A stretch of 64,000 bases of DNA from CAILKP01 sp038231815. GTDB lineage: Bacteria; Planctomycetota; Phycisphaerae; Phycisphaerales; UBA1924. Each line of letters opens with the position of its first letter. Positions within the stretch are counted from its first letter, which is position 1. Below are positions 44,320-52,010 of the stretch, piece by piece. Made by a program: the position numbers and the translations under genes. The stretch covers positions 8,945 through 72,944 of the forward strand of contig JBBRKQ010000006.1 in NCBI GenBank assembly GCA_038231815.1. The letters are read 5' to 3'. The notes beneath the pieces are model-generated. The model was not told where the DNA came from and did not search any database. It was given only the letters and a program-made list of their open reading frames with translations.

Positions 44320-45546
44320 ATGACTACCGCAACCCCCCCAGCCCCCAAAGCCCCCTCCAAGGCCGATGCTCAGGCCGCGTTTGCCAAGGGTCTTGATGGT
44401 GTCATCGGCGGGCAAACCGCCGTGTGCTCCATCGAGCAGGACAAGCTCATCTACCGCGGCTATGAAATCCACGATCTTGCCGAGCACGCCACCTTTGAGC
44501 AGGTCGCCTTCCTGCTGCTGCAGGGCCACAAGCCCAGCAACGAGGAGCTCGCCCGCTTCAAGGCAGAGATCATCGCTGAGCGGGCACTGCCTGCCGCGGT
44601 CGTCGGCTTCATTGAATCATCCGCCGGATGGCTCGCCAGCGGCCGCGCTGTGCCCATGGATGTCCTGCGCACGGCCGTGTCCATCCTCGGCCACACCGAT
44701 GCCGACTGTCAGTCCGTAATCAAGGACGCCAACCTGCGCAAGGCTAAGCGGCTACTGGCCAAGATCCCGACCATCATCGGCCACATGCAAAACATCATCG
44801 ACAACCGGGCCATCATCGGCCGCGAACTCGGCGGAGACCCAACCTTGGGCCACGCCGCCAACATGCTGTACATGATGACCGGCCGCAAGCCCACCGAGGC
44901 CGAGGCCCACGTGATGGATGTCTCACTGATCCTCTACGCCGAGCACGAGTTCAACGCCAGCACCTTCACCAGCCGCGTCATCGCCGGAACCTTCAGCGAC
45001 ATGCACGGTGCCGTCTGCGGCGGTATCGCGGCACTCAAAGGCCCTCTGCATGGCGGCGCCAACGAGGCAGCCATGGAGATGCTCAAGGAAATCATCAAAG
45101 ATGTCGGCCCCGATGGCGTAGGCACCGCCAAGGTTGATGCGTGGATGCAGAACGCGTTCGACACCAAACGCAAGCTCATGGGCTTCGGTCACCGCGTCTA
45201 CAAAAACGGTGACCACCGCGCCGGCATCCTCCACAAGCTGGGCAAGGCCATGGCCGGCACCCTCAAGGGCAACTTCGGTGGCATCCCTGCCCCACTCTGG
45301 TTTACCTTGGGCGAGCAGGTTCAGAAGATCATGCTCGAGAAGAAGAACATCCACCCAAACGTCGATTTCCCCTGCGGCATGACGTATTTCACCATGAACA
45401 TCCCCGTGCCGCAGTACACGCCAATTTTCGTCGCCGCCCGAATCACCGGCTGGGCCGCCCACATCATCGAGCAGCACGCCGACAATCGCCTAATCCGCCC
45501 CCTGTCCATCTACACCGGCCAGGCCGAAACTAAGTGGAACGGATGA
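44320..45546 (+). CDS. gltA: citrate synthase (CitZ/PrpC type)
   Basis: This is a 408-residue enzyme condensing acetyl-CoA and oxaloacetate to citrate. The family blocks include LIYRGYEIHDLA, GPLHGGANEAAMEML with a catalytic His, MGFGHRVYKNGDHRA, and NVDF. The final block (FVAARITGWAAHIIEQ) is strongly conserved. Size and motifs fit the short dimeric type, which also includes 2-methylcitrate synthases, so substrate range is open. ATG 44320 is chosen; an open frame extends upstream through a pyrimidine-rich leader that does not look coding. Confidence 0.93.
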   Translation: MTTATPPAPKAPSKADAQAAFAKGLDGVIGGQTAVCSIEQDKLIYRGYEIHDLAEHATFEQVAFLLLQGHKPSNEELARFKAEIIAERALPAAVVGFIESSAGWLASGRAVPMDVLRTAVSILGHTDADCQSVIKDANLRKAKRLLAKIPTIIGHMQNIIDNRAIIGRELGGDPTLGHAANMLYMMTGRKPTEAEAHVMDVSLILYAEHEFNASTFTSRVIAGTFSDMHGAVCGGIAALKGPLHGGANEAAMEMLKEIIKDVGPDGVGTAKVDAWMQNAFDTKRKLMGFGHRVYKNGDHRAGILHKLGKAMAGTLKGNFGGIPAPLWFTLGEQVQKIMLEKKNIHPNVDFPCGMTYFTMNIPVPQYTPIFVAARITGWAAHIIEQHADNRLIRPLSIYTGQAETKWNG

Positions 45547-45630
45547 TCCAATCCTGATTCGTCGATCCACCCCCCCGCCTGCGAGCGGCTCCCGACCCAA
45601 AGCATCCCACCATCCCGTTCTCCCTTCTTC

Positions 45631-45669
45631 ATTTGGCCATTTGGCCATTTGAAAATTTGGCAATTTGGT
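45631..45669. repeat. TTTGGCCA-type direct repeat leader
   Basis: ATTTGGCCATTTGGCCATTTG and then AATTTGGCAATTTGG form a short, imperfect run of 8-9 base direct repeats just before the zinc-ribbon/PH gene. Confidence 0.6.
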
Positions 45670-45680
45670 TCCCCCCACCC

Positions 45681-46469
45681 TTGCTCCGCTTCCCCTGCGA
45701 CCACTGCTCCAAACCCCTCCGCATCGATGATGCGCTGGCCGGCAAGAAAGCCGTCTGCCCCTACTGCAGAGCAGTTATCGCCGTCCCCCCAATGGCCGCC
45801 GCTGCCGATGAACCATCCGTTCCGGAGGCCCAAGCAGACGATGGCTCACCCGATGGCACAGACGATGCTGCCGTACCCGCCGCGCCCGCCAAGCGCCGGC
45901 GGGGCAACGCCGCCGCGAGCGATGACGCCGCCGCCGATGCCGATGCCCAGAACGCGGCCGATGCCGAACCCTCCCCCGGTGAACACGGCGCAAACGGTGA
46001 GAACATTGAGACCTCGGAGGAGCACGACCTTCTGGTCGTTCATCCCGCGTGGTTTGTCTCCCGCCCCGGCCACGCAGCCATCGCCGTACTCGCAATCTTG
46101 GCTGGGCTTGGCTTTGCCATTGGCGGACTGATCAAGAGCACCCAAATGCTTCCGGAAATCGGCGGTGGCGTGTTTCTGCTCGGGGCCGGGTTCCTCGGTT
46201 ATTGGTTCCTTCATTCCCGCTCCATGTCCATCACCGTCACGTCCAAACGGCTCATCGTGGCCCAAGGTCTGTTCACACGCGACACGCTTGATGTGCCCCT
46301 CCGCGAAATTCAGGACATTCGCCTCACCCAATCCCTGCACGAGCGTCTGTTAGGTACAGGCCGCCTCTCCATCAGCAATTCCAGCCAGTCTGATGATGAA
46401 ATAGAACTCGAGCACATCCCAAATCCCCAGAACCTAAAAAAAGCGATTGACAAGGCCCGTAAGCTCTAA
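45681..46469 (+). CDS. zinc-ribbon plus bacterial PH-domain membrane protein
   Basis: This is a 262-residue protein. An N-terminal zinc ribbon (FPCDHCSKPLRI ... AVCPYCRAVI) and a long Ala/Asp-rich linker precede two membrane helices (AIAVLAILAGLGFAIGGLI, VFLLGAGFLGYWFL). A bacterial PH domain (DUF304/YdbS type) follows: ITVTSKRLIVAQGLFTRDTLDVPLREIQDIRLTQS. The function is unknown; PH proteins of this type sit at the membrane. TTG 45681 gives the natural zinc-ribbon start MLRFPCDHC; TTG 45633 is a weaker alternative. No ribosome binding site was seen. Confidence 0.75.
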   Translation: MLRFPCDHCSKPLRIDDALAGKKAVCPYCRAVIAVPPMAAAADEPSVPEAQADDGSPDGTDDAAVPAAPAKRRRGNAAASDDAAADADAQNAADAEPSPGEHGANGENIETSEEHDLLVVHPAWFVSRPGHAAIAVLAILAGLGFAIGGLIKSTQMLPEIGGGVFLLGAGFLGYWFLHSRSMSITVTSKRLIVAQGLFTRDTLDVPLREIQDIRLTQSLHERLLGTGRLSISNSSQSDDEIELEHIPNPQNLKKAIDKARKL

Positions 46470-46501
46470 ATCGTTGCCAGCCGTTCTACGCTTTACCGCT
46501 C

Positions 46502-46978
46502 GTGTCTACCGACCCCGTCAACCCGCCCCCCGCTCCAGCCAGTCCACCCGGCCTGCGGTCCTATGCCACAACTACGGTCCTAAACCTCAAAGACTCCGGC
46601 ACCGCCTTCATCAGCAAACTCCGCTGGAAGGCTCTGGGCTGGGTTTTAGCTGGTCTCCTAGCGGGTGTTACCACCGTCACGTTCATCGGCGGCGGCTGGG
46701 TTGCGGCCCTCTCCATCGCTCTGGCCGCCGCGGTTGTCTCGGTCAACCGCCTCGCTTCCACGCTAGACACCTCCCGCTGCATGACCTGCGGCCAGCAGTT
46801 GCCCGAAACAGCCTCACCCGATGTCTACGGCATCAGTTGCGGCACCTGCGGTGCAATCAACGACCGCGTGCCGCGCAGTAACGATGTTCGTCCCACCGAG
46901 CAGGCTCTGGTTGACGCTTTGGCCGAATCTCCCGAAGCTGGCGAGCCGCCAGCAGCCGAAACCACCCGTCTGGGCTAA
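46502..46978 (+). CDS. small membrane protein with C-terminal zinc ribbon
   Basis: This is a 158-residue protein with a Pro-rich start, two adjacent membrane helices (about residues 45-85), and two CxxC pairs (CMTC and CGTC, about 25 residues apart) that look like a zinc ribbon. It lies 32 bases downstream of the zinc-ribbon/PH gene, so the two may be co-transcribed and act together. No family is recognised. The start is GTG 46502. Confidence 0.6.
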   Translation: MSTDPVNPPPAPASPPGLRSYATTTVLNLKDSGTAFISKLRWKALGWVLAGLLAGVTTVTFIGGGWVAALSIALAAAVVSVNRLASTLDTSRCMTCGQQLPETASPDVYGISCGTCGAINDRVPRSNDVRPTEQALVDALAESPEAGEPPAAETTRLG

Positions 46979-47000
46979 GCCCTTCTGGCCTGTACCAAGC

Positions 47001-47051
47001 CGGCCAGCACTCTGAAACGGCCAGCACTCTGAACCGGCCAGCACTCTGAAA
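47001..47051. repeat. three 17-base tandem repeats, intergenic
   Basis: The unit cggccagcactctgaaa occurs three times head to tail (47001-47017, 47018-47034, 47035-47051), with one base changed in the second copy. It lies between the zinc-ribbon gene and pgi. Confidence 0.92.
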
Positions 47052-47234
47052 TAGGGCGATCCGCCGATCCCGACCCATTCCCACCCGCACCTGCTCCACA
47101 AAATCATCTCCCCCTCCCCCACGACCGATAAACTCTGTGGCTTATATTCCATTGACCCCGCCGGGACATCTTCCCAGCGGGTTGCCTCCTCGCTGCCCTA
47201 GTTCGTTCCCGCCGCCCGAGTCCCCGGAGCCCAC

Positions 47235-48929
47235 ATGTCCCTGCTGACCGAAACTCCCGAATTTGCCGCACTCGCCGCCCATCACAAGCAGGTCGCCGGC
47301 CTCCGCATGACAGACCTGTTCGCCCAAGACCCCAAGCGCTTCGATCATTTCTCAGCCAGGTTCGAGGATGTGCTGCTGGATTACTCCAAGCACCGCATCA
47401 CCGGCGAAACGCTGAAGCTGCTGATGACACTGGCCAAGGCCCGCGGCGTGCAGGCAATGGCCCAGCGCATGTTCTTCGGCGAGAAGATCAACTTCACCGA
47501 GAATCGCGCCGTGCTGCACATCGCCCTGCGCAACCGCAGCAACAAGCCCATCATGGTCGATGGTCAGGATGTCATGCCCGAAGTCAACGCCGTGCTCTCA
47601 CGCATGAAGCGGTTCGTCTCCGCCGTGCGCACCGGCCAGCACCGCGGGGCAACCGGCAAAGTCATCACCGATGTGGTCAACATCGGCATCGGCGGGTCAG
47701 ACCTCGGCCCGGTCATGGTCACCGAGGCGCTCAAGCCCTACTCCAAACGTGACCTGAAGTGCCACTTCGTCAGCAACATAGACGGCACCCACTTGGCCGA
47801 AGTCCTCCGTCTTTGCAAGGCCGACACAACCCTGTTCATCGTCGCCAGCAAAACGTTTACCACCCAAGAAACCATCACCAACGCCCGCTCCGCCCGCACC
47901 TGGTTTCTCTCGCAAATACCCGATGAAACCGCAGTGGCCAAGCACTTTGTGGCTCTATCCACTAACGCCAAAGAGGTCTCCGCCTTCGGTATTGATGTTG
48001 AGAATATGTTCGGCTTCTGGGACTGGGTTGGCGGCCGCTACTCACTCTGGTCGGCCATCGGCCTGTCAATCGCGCTATCCATCGGCTTTGAGAACTTTGA
48101 GCAGTTGCTGGCCGGCGCCCACGCGATGGACCAGCACTTCCTAAACACACCGCCCGAAGAGAACTTGCCCATGATCATGGCCGTTCTGGGCGTGTGGTAC
48201 AACAACTTCTTTAGCCCCTCCGCCCAGAGCCACGCCATCCTGCCGTACGACCAGTACATGCACCGCTTCGCGGCGTACTTCCAGCAAGGTGACATGGAAT
48301 CCAACGGCAAGTTCGTCACCCGCGATTCAAAGCGCGTCAGCTACGAGACCGGCCCGGTCATCTGGGGCGAACCCGGCACCAACGGCCAGCATGCCTTTTA
48401 CCAGCTCATCCACCAGGGCACCAAGCTCATCCCCGTTGACTTCATCATCCCCGCCATCAGCCACAACGAAATCGGCGGCGATGCGGCAGACTCCGGCCAC
48501 TCCGCCCAGCCCTGCCACCACGACATCCTACTTGCCAACGTACTGGCCCAGAGCGAGGCCCTGATGACCGGCAAATCAGCCGAAAAGGTGCGCACAGAAC
48601 TGACCAAGGAAGGCTACACCGGCGCAGCACTCGATGCCCTGGTGCCCCACAAGGTCTTTGAAGGCAACCGCCCCTCAAGCACGATCCTGATCGAGGGCAA
48701 AATCACCCCGCGCACCCTCGGCTCGCTGCTGGCAATGTACGAACACAAAATCTTCACACAGGGCATCATCTGGGACATCAACAGCTTTGACCAGTGGGGC
48801 GTGGAGCTGGGCAAGCAGCTTGCCAAGGCCATTTTGCCTGAGCTGCTGGCCCCGGGCAAGATAGCAAGCCATGATGGCTCCACCAACGGGCTGATCAACC
48901 GCGTCAAGACGGTACGGGCCGGGGTGTAA
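47235..48929 (+). CDS. pgi: glucose-6-phosphate isomerase
   Basis: This is a 564-residue enzyme of glycolysis and gluconeogenesis. The family blocks are present: VNIGIGGSDLGPVMV, FWDWVGGRYSLWSAIGLS, and GSTNGLINRVK at the end. Size matches the long bacterial/eukaryotic PGI type. ATG 47235 is the only reasonable start. The 256 bases upstream hold the 17-base repeats and no gene. Its TAA shares a base with a small ORF that carries a dockerin-like relic. Confidence 0.96.
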   Translation: MSLLTETPEFAALAAHHKQVAGLRMTDLFAQDPKRFDHFSARFEDVLLDYSKHRITGETLKLLMTLAKARGVQAMAQRMFFGEKINFTENRAVLHIALRNRSNKPIMVDGQDVMPEVNAVLSRMKRFVSAVRTGQHRGATGKVITDVVNIGIGGSDLGPVMVTEALKPYSKRDLKCHFVSNIDGTHLAEVLRLCKADTTLFIVASKTFTTQETITNARSARTWFLSQIPDETAVAKHFVALSTNAKEVSAFGIDVENMFGFWDWVGGRYSLWSAIGLSIALSIGFENFEQLLAGAHAMDQHFLNTPPEENLPMIMAVLGVWYNNFFSPSAQSHAILPYDQYMHRFAAYFQQGDMESNGKFVTRDSKRVSYETGPVIWGEPGTNGQHAFYQLIHQGTKLIPVDFIIPAISHNEIGGDAADSGHSAQPCHHDILLANVLAQSEALMTGKSAEKVRTELTKEGYTGAALDALVPHKVFEGNRPSSTILIEGKITPRTLGSLLAMYEHKIFTQGIIWDINSFDQWGVELGKQLAKAILPELLAPGKIASHDGSTNGLINRVKTVRAGV

Positions 48930-49141
48930 TGGGTTCATTGGCCCGCAACACCGAAACATCTTGGGTGGCGTTGGGTGGCGAACCGTCGCCCTTCTGCCAC
49001 GGCGTCGTCAACGGCTCCGACTTCATCGCGTTCATCAACGCCTGGCTGCGGGATGTTAAAGTTCATCATTTTAGCCATTTTCCTGCCTCTGCTGGCTACT
49101 CAGTCCCGGTCATACCGGGGCACGCGTATCGGCTAACATGA
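48929..49141 (+). pseudogene. dockerin-like relic ORF after pgi
   Basis: This is a 70-codon ORF that overlaps the pgi stop by one base. Its middle reads HGVVNGSDFIAFINAW, closely like the dockerin-like repeat GSVDGNDFIGFINSYI of the protein at 24337-26022. There is no signal peptide or partner domain, and the flanking residues are not protein-like. It is best read as the broken end of a former dockerin-type gene; a tiny expressed peptide is the less likely alternative. Confidence 0.45.
49105..49119. promoter_or_regulatory. inverted repeat CCCGGT-CAT-ACCGGG
   Basis: A perfect 6-3-6 inverted repeat lies 84 bases before the thioredoxin-fold gene. Its 13-base core CCGGTCATACCGG occurs again at 62191-62203, also between genes. 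It could be an operator, or a weak hairpin; no U-tract follows. Confidence 0.4.
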
Positions 49142-49202
49142 TAGAAGTTGGTCCGACGATTCCGTAGGGCATACTTTCAATTGCAGTACAGGGAATACAC
49201 AA

Positions 49203-50534
49203 ATGTCACGTCTGCTGCTTATCTTTGTAACAGCTTTGATCACGTCCAGTGCATTGACATCCGTTGCGGATGCGGGCCAATCAAAGCCACCAGCGGTGTT
49301 TAACACGCAGCCGTACGCGGAAGCAAAGAAGGCCGCCGAGGATGGAAAAAAGTGGTTCATCGTCAAAGCAACCGCCACTTGGTGCGGGCCCTGCAAGCAG
49401 ATGGACAAAACCACCTGGGTAGACGACAAGGTCATCAAGTGGATCAACACCAACGCCATCGCAGTCGCCCTTGATGTTGATGCGCAGCCAGCAATCGCCA
49501 AGAGCCTGTCGGTCGAAGCCATGCCGACGATGATCGCTTTCAAAGACGGCGAAGAGTTTGATCGCGTCGTTGGATACAAGAGCGGCGCCGACCTTTTGGC
49601 ATGGCTCGAAGGGGTGGCTCGGGGTGAGAAGTCAATCGAGGCCGTACAGCAACGTGCCAAACCCGCTGCCGATGGGAAGATCGACACCCAAGCCCGAATG
49701 GAAGTAGCAAAGTCGCTCACCCAGAGCGGCAAGTTCGAGAAAGCCACCGAGGAGTTCGTTTGGCTGTGGCAGCACATGCTCGAGCATAATCCCGCAATGG
49801 TGGGTGTTCGATTGTCATTTATGGCCAATGACATGAAAGCCTTGGCAGAGAAGTCGCCCCTCGCCAAAGCCAAGTTCACCGAACTGCGTGACCAGACCGG
49901 TGAGCTGCTCAAGAAACCCAAAGTCAGCGGGGGAGATCTGTCGGACTGGCTGGTACTTAACACCATCATCGAAGATCAGAAAGCCACGCTGGCTTGGTTT
50001 GATGGTGTGAAAGGTCAGGCGAAGTGGACACCCATGCTCACTCGGCACGCTTACCAACTGGCACCCCTTCTCATTGAACACGGCCGCTGGGTCGACATCG
50101 CCGCGCTCTATCCAGATCCGATCGCGCACATCGAGCAGCAGTTTGAGTTCGAGAAGGCGATGCCGAAGCACGAACTACCTGAGGGCATTGATGAACGAAC
50201 GCGCAAGATCATCGAAGACATGCCGATGAAATCCTTCCGCGATGCCGCGGCGAACCTGTACGCCTCACTGCTGGCGGCACCGCGCGAGAAAGAAGCCAGT
50301 GCCTTCGCTGACCGCGCCAGAGTGCTCGACAAGTCCAGCGCCATGACTCAGGCGCTCATCAGCACCGCACTCAAAGCCGGACAGCCCAGAGCCGCCCAAC
50401 TGCAATGGCTCAGCAGCCCCGAGCAGCCGACGTCGAAACAGGACACTGCCGATGCCGCCGCCATCAACTCGCTCCGCTCGCGCTTGGAATCTGCCCTCAA
50501 GGCCAGCGAAAAGGCCATGCCAAAGCCCAAATAG
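49203..50534 (+). CDS. secreted thioredoxin-fold protein with helical C-terminal region
   Basis: This is a 443-residue exported protein. A signal peptide (SRLLLIFVTALITSSALTSVADA) is followed by a thioredoxin-like domain with WCGPC (about residues 62-66) and the cis-Pro in EAMPTMIAF. The remaining 290 residues are helical and TPR-like, including AKSLTQSGKFEKATEEFVWL. It likely reduces or isomerises disulfides in the periplasm, perhaps bound to partners by its helical part. It is a single gene, with AGGG before ATG 49203. Confidence 0.82.
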   Translation: MSRLLLIFVTALITSSALTSVADAGQSKPPAVFNTQPYAEAKKAAEDGKKWFIVKATATWCGPCKQMDKTTWVDDKVIKWINTNAIAVALDVDAQPAIAKSLSVEAMPTMIAFKDGEEFDRVVGYKSGADLLAWLEGVARGEKSIEAVQQRAKPAADGKIDTQARMEVAKSLTQSGKFEKATEEFVWLWQHMLEHNPAMVGVRLSFMANDMKALAEKSPLAKAKFTELRDQTGELLKKPKVSGGDLSDWLVLNTIIEDQKATLAWFDGVKGQAKWTPMLTRHAYQLAPLLIEHGRWVDIAALYPDPIAHIEQQFEFEKAMPKHELPEGIDERTRKIIEDMPMKSFRDAAANLYASLLAAPREKEASAFADRARVLDKSSAMTQALISTALKAGQPRAAQLQWLSSPEQPTSKQDTADAAAINSLRSRLESALKASEKAMPKPK

Positions 50535-50644
50535 GACTCCCCTCTCTGGCTCGCTTTTTTTCTCGAGCGGGTGCCGATAAAACCTGACCCGAAGCGGCTG
50601 GATCGCCACTTTGTGGATAACTATCAAAAACCAAACCGTTTTAC

Positions 50645-50672
50645 TTGACAGATATCTGTTTGGGTGTAAACT
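50645..50672 (+). promoter_or_regulatory. promoter of the imuA-imuB cassette
   Basis: A perfect -35 TTGACA (50645-50650) is followed after 16 bases by TAAACT (50667-50672) as -10. Transcription would start near 50679, so ATG 50682 would be read from a leaderless message. A palindrome overlaps the -35 box. Confidence 0.6.
50648..50659. promoter_or_regulatory. 12-bp palindrome over the imuA -35 box
   Basis: ACAGATATCTGT is a perfect palindrome overlapping the last three bases of TTGACA. A repressor bound here would block RNA polymerase. In other bacteria imuAB is under LexA (SOS) control, so a LexA-type site is a natural guess, but this sequence is not the E. coli or the B. subtilis LexA box. 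Confidence 0.5.
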
Positions 50673-50681
50673 GGTCTTTGT

Positions 50682-52010
50682 ATGGTATTTCACGCCAAAC
50701 AAAGAACAGCCCGCGGCGATCATCGCAATGACCAGCCTCCCCAATCACACCCTGCCGTGGCAAGCGGTCATGCGCCACCTGCAACACAAGATCACTGGTT
50801 GCAGGAGGGACGCATTGCAGATGAGACCGGTGAGGCAGGCGAGGCAGGCGAGGCAGGGAAGGCGACTGAGAAAGCCCATCGCCTAGAAAGGCGATGCCAC
50901 GAAAAAAATCACGGCACAGGCCACACCCCGCTCCCAACAGATCGCGCCGCCCTGCTCCGCCAGCTCAGCGCCCAAATGCAGGCCATTGAGCTTGGCTCGG
51001 AGTTGGCAAATGCACATACACAATCCGGCACAAGCTGCAACAGCAATGGGCCCACCCCGCTTGGCACCGGCTGGCCACAGGCAGATTCAATTTTGCGAAG
51101 GGGCAGCGTACACGACATCTTTGCATCACTAGGTTCCGCGCCTAGCCCATCAATCGCCTCCGCACCTTCCACCCCTCCCGCCCCTTCCACCCCTCTCGCA
51201 CCGCCGCCCCAGCTTGATGACACCCCCCCGCTGCTCATGCTCACCCACATCGCCGCCTGCGCCCTGCGCACCGGGCCGGGGCGGCTGGTGCTGTGGATCG
51301 GCCAGCGGGTGTGGCCATCAGTCCACGCCTTGATCGAGCCTGATGATCCGCGCCGGCTGCTACTCGCCTCCAGCGTGCTCATCAACCCGCCCGATGATGC
51401 CGCCCGCCTGTGGGCCATAGATCTTGCCCTACGCAGCCCCGCCGTGGCAGCGGTTGTTGCCGATGGCCGCGCGCTGGACCTCGCCGCCACCCGACGGCTG
51501 CAACTGGCGGCATCATCCGGCCGTACCGCCATCGGCCTGCTGGTGCGTGGCATCCGCGATGCGGGGCAGCTTTCCGCGGCCGGTGCGCGATGGCACGTCG
51601 CACCCGTGCCAGTCCCGCGGCAGGAAGCGAGCACCAACTTCCCATCGCGCACCATGTTCGGCGGCCGCCCCACCATCGCACCAATTTACTGCCGGCCTCG
51701 TCTGGCCGTCACCCTGGAGCACTGCAAAGGAATGCAGCTTGCTCAAAGCCATTCTCTGTCACCGTCACCCTTGGTTGTGGGCAGCGCTGCGCCGGATTCG
51801 CCGCGCAAACCCACCTGGATTGTGGAGCAGAGCCGTGGCCCGCTTTGTGTGTGTGTATCTTCCTCAATGGCCGCTGGATGTACTCAAACGTCGCCTGATG
51901 CGCCGGGGCATCCTGCCCATGTTTCAGCCGTCGCTGCGAGCATCGTCGCAAACGCCGGACCCGCAGGCTCTTACGCAGCCCATCCTCCCGGGCGTGCCGC
52001 TTCGGCGTAA
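50682..52010 (+). CDS. imuA: ImuA-like protein of a mutagenesis cassette
   Basis: This is an open frame of 442 codons. The middle (about residues 84-320) resembles ImuA/SulA-RecA-like proteins: LPTDRAALLRQLSAQM, GTGWPQADSILRRGSVHDIFA, RLVLWIGQ, then AARLWAIDLALRSPAVAAVVAD and RPRLAVTLEHCKG. The first 80 residues are low-complexity, so the true start may be later, for example ATG 50976. The last 58 codons overlap imuB in another frame. The ImuA homology seems to end near PTWIVEQSRG, just before the imuB start. ImuA works with ImuB and DnaE2 in damage-induced mutagenesis. Confidence 0.7.
   Translation: MVFHAKQRTARGDHRNDQPPQSHPAVASGHAPPATQDHWLQEGRIADETGEAGEAGEAGKATEKAHRLERRCHEKNHGTGHTPLPTDRAALLRQLSAQMQAIELGSELANAHTQSGTSCNSNGPTPLGTGWPQADSILRRGSVHDIFASLGSAPSPSIASAPSTPPAPSTPLAPPPQLDDTPPLLMLTHIAACALRTGPGRLVLWIGQRVWPSVHALIEPDDPRRLLLASSVLINPPDDAARLWAIDLALRSPAVAAVVADGRALDLAATRRLQLAASSGRTAIGLLVRGIRDAGQLSAAGARWHVAPVPVPRQEASTNFPSRTMFGGRPTIAPIYCRPRLAVTLEHCKGMQLAQSHSLSPSPLVVGSAAPDSPRKPTWIVEQSRGPLCVCVSSSMAAGCTQTSPDAPGHPAHVSAVAASIVANAGPAGSYAAHPPGRAASA
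50832..50858 (+). repeat. 9-base tandem repeat in the imuA 5' part
   Basis: Three units of gaggcaggc (the last gaggcaggg) encode Glu-Ala-Gly repeats in the low-complexity N-terminal part of the imuA frame. Confidence 0.85.
51165..51200 (+). repeat. 18-base direct repeat inside imuA
   Basis: Two adjacent near-identical 18-base units starting ccttccacccct encode a Pro/Ser-rich loop in the imuA frame. Confidence 0.8.
51824..51827 (+). promoter_or_regulatory. ribosome binding site deciding the imuB start
   Basis: GGAG lies 7 bases before GTG 51835, and this GTG opens the ImuB-typical ARFVCVYLPQWPLD. The site selects it over the long open frame that begins at 51424. Confidence 0.7.

Noticed and set aside
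50549..50568. GCTCG ... CGAGC hairpin with T7 in the loop as a terminator of the thioredoxin-fold gene
   Set aside because: The T-run is in the loop, not after the stem, and the stem is only 5 bp.
50611..50886. 91-codon plus-strand frame before imuA
   Set aside because: It spans the promoter and the repeat region and ends in Arg-rich low complexity; imuA in another frame explains the region better.
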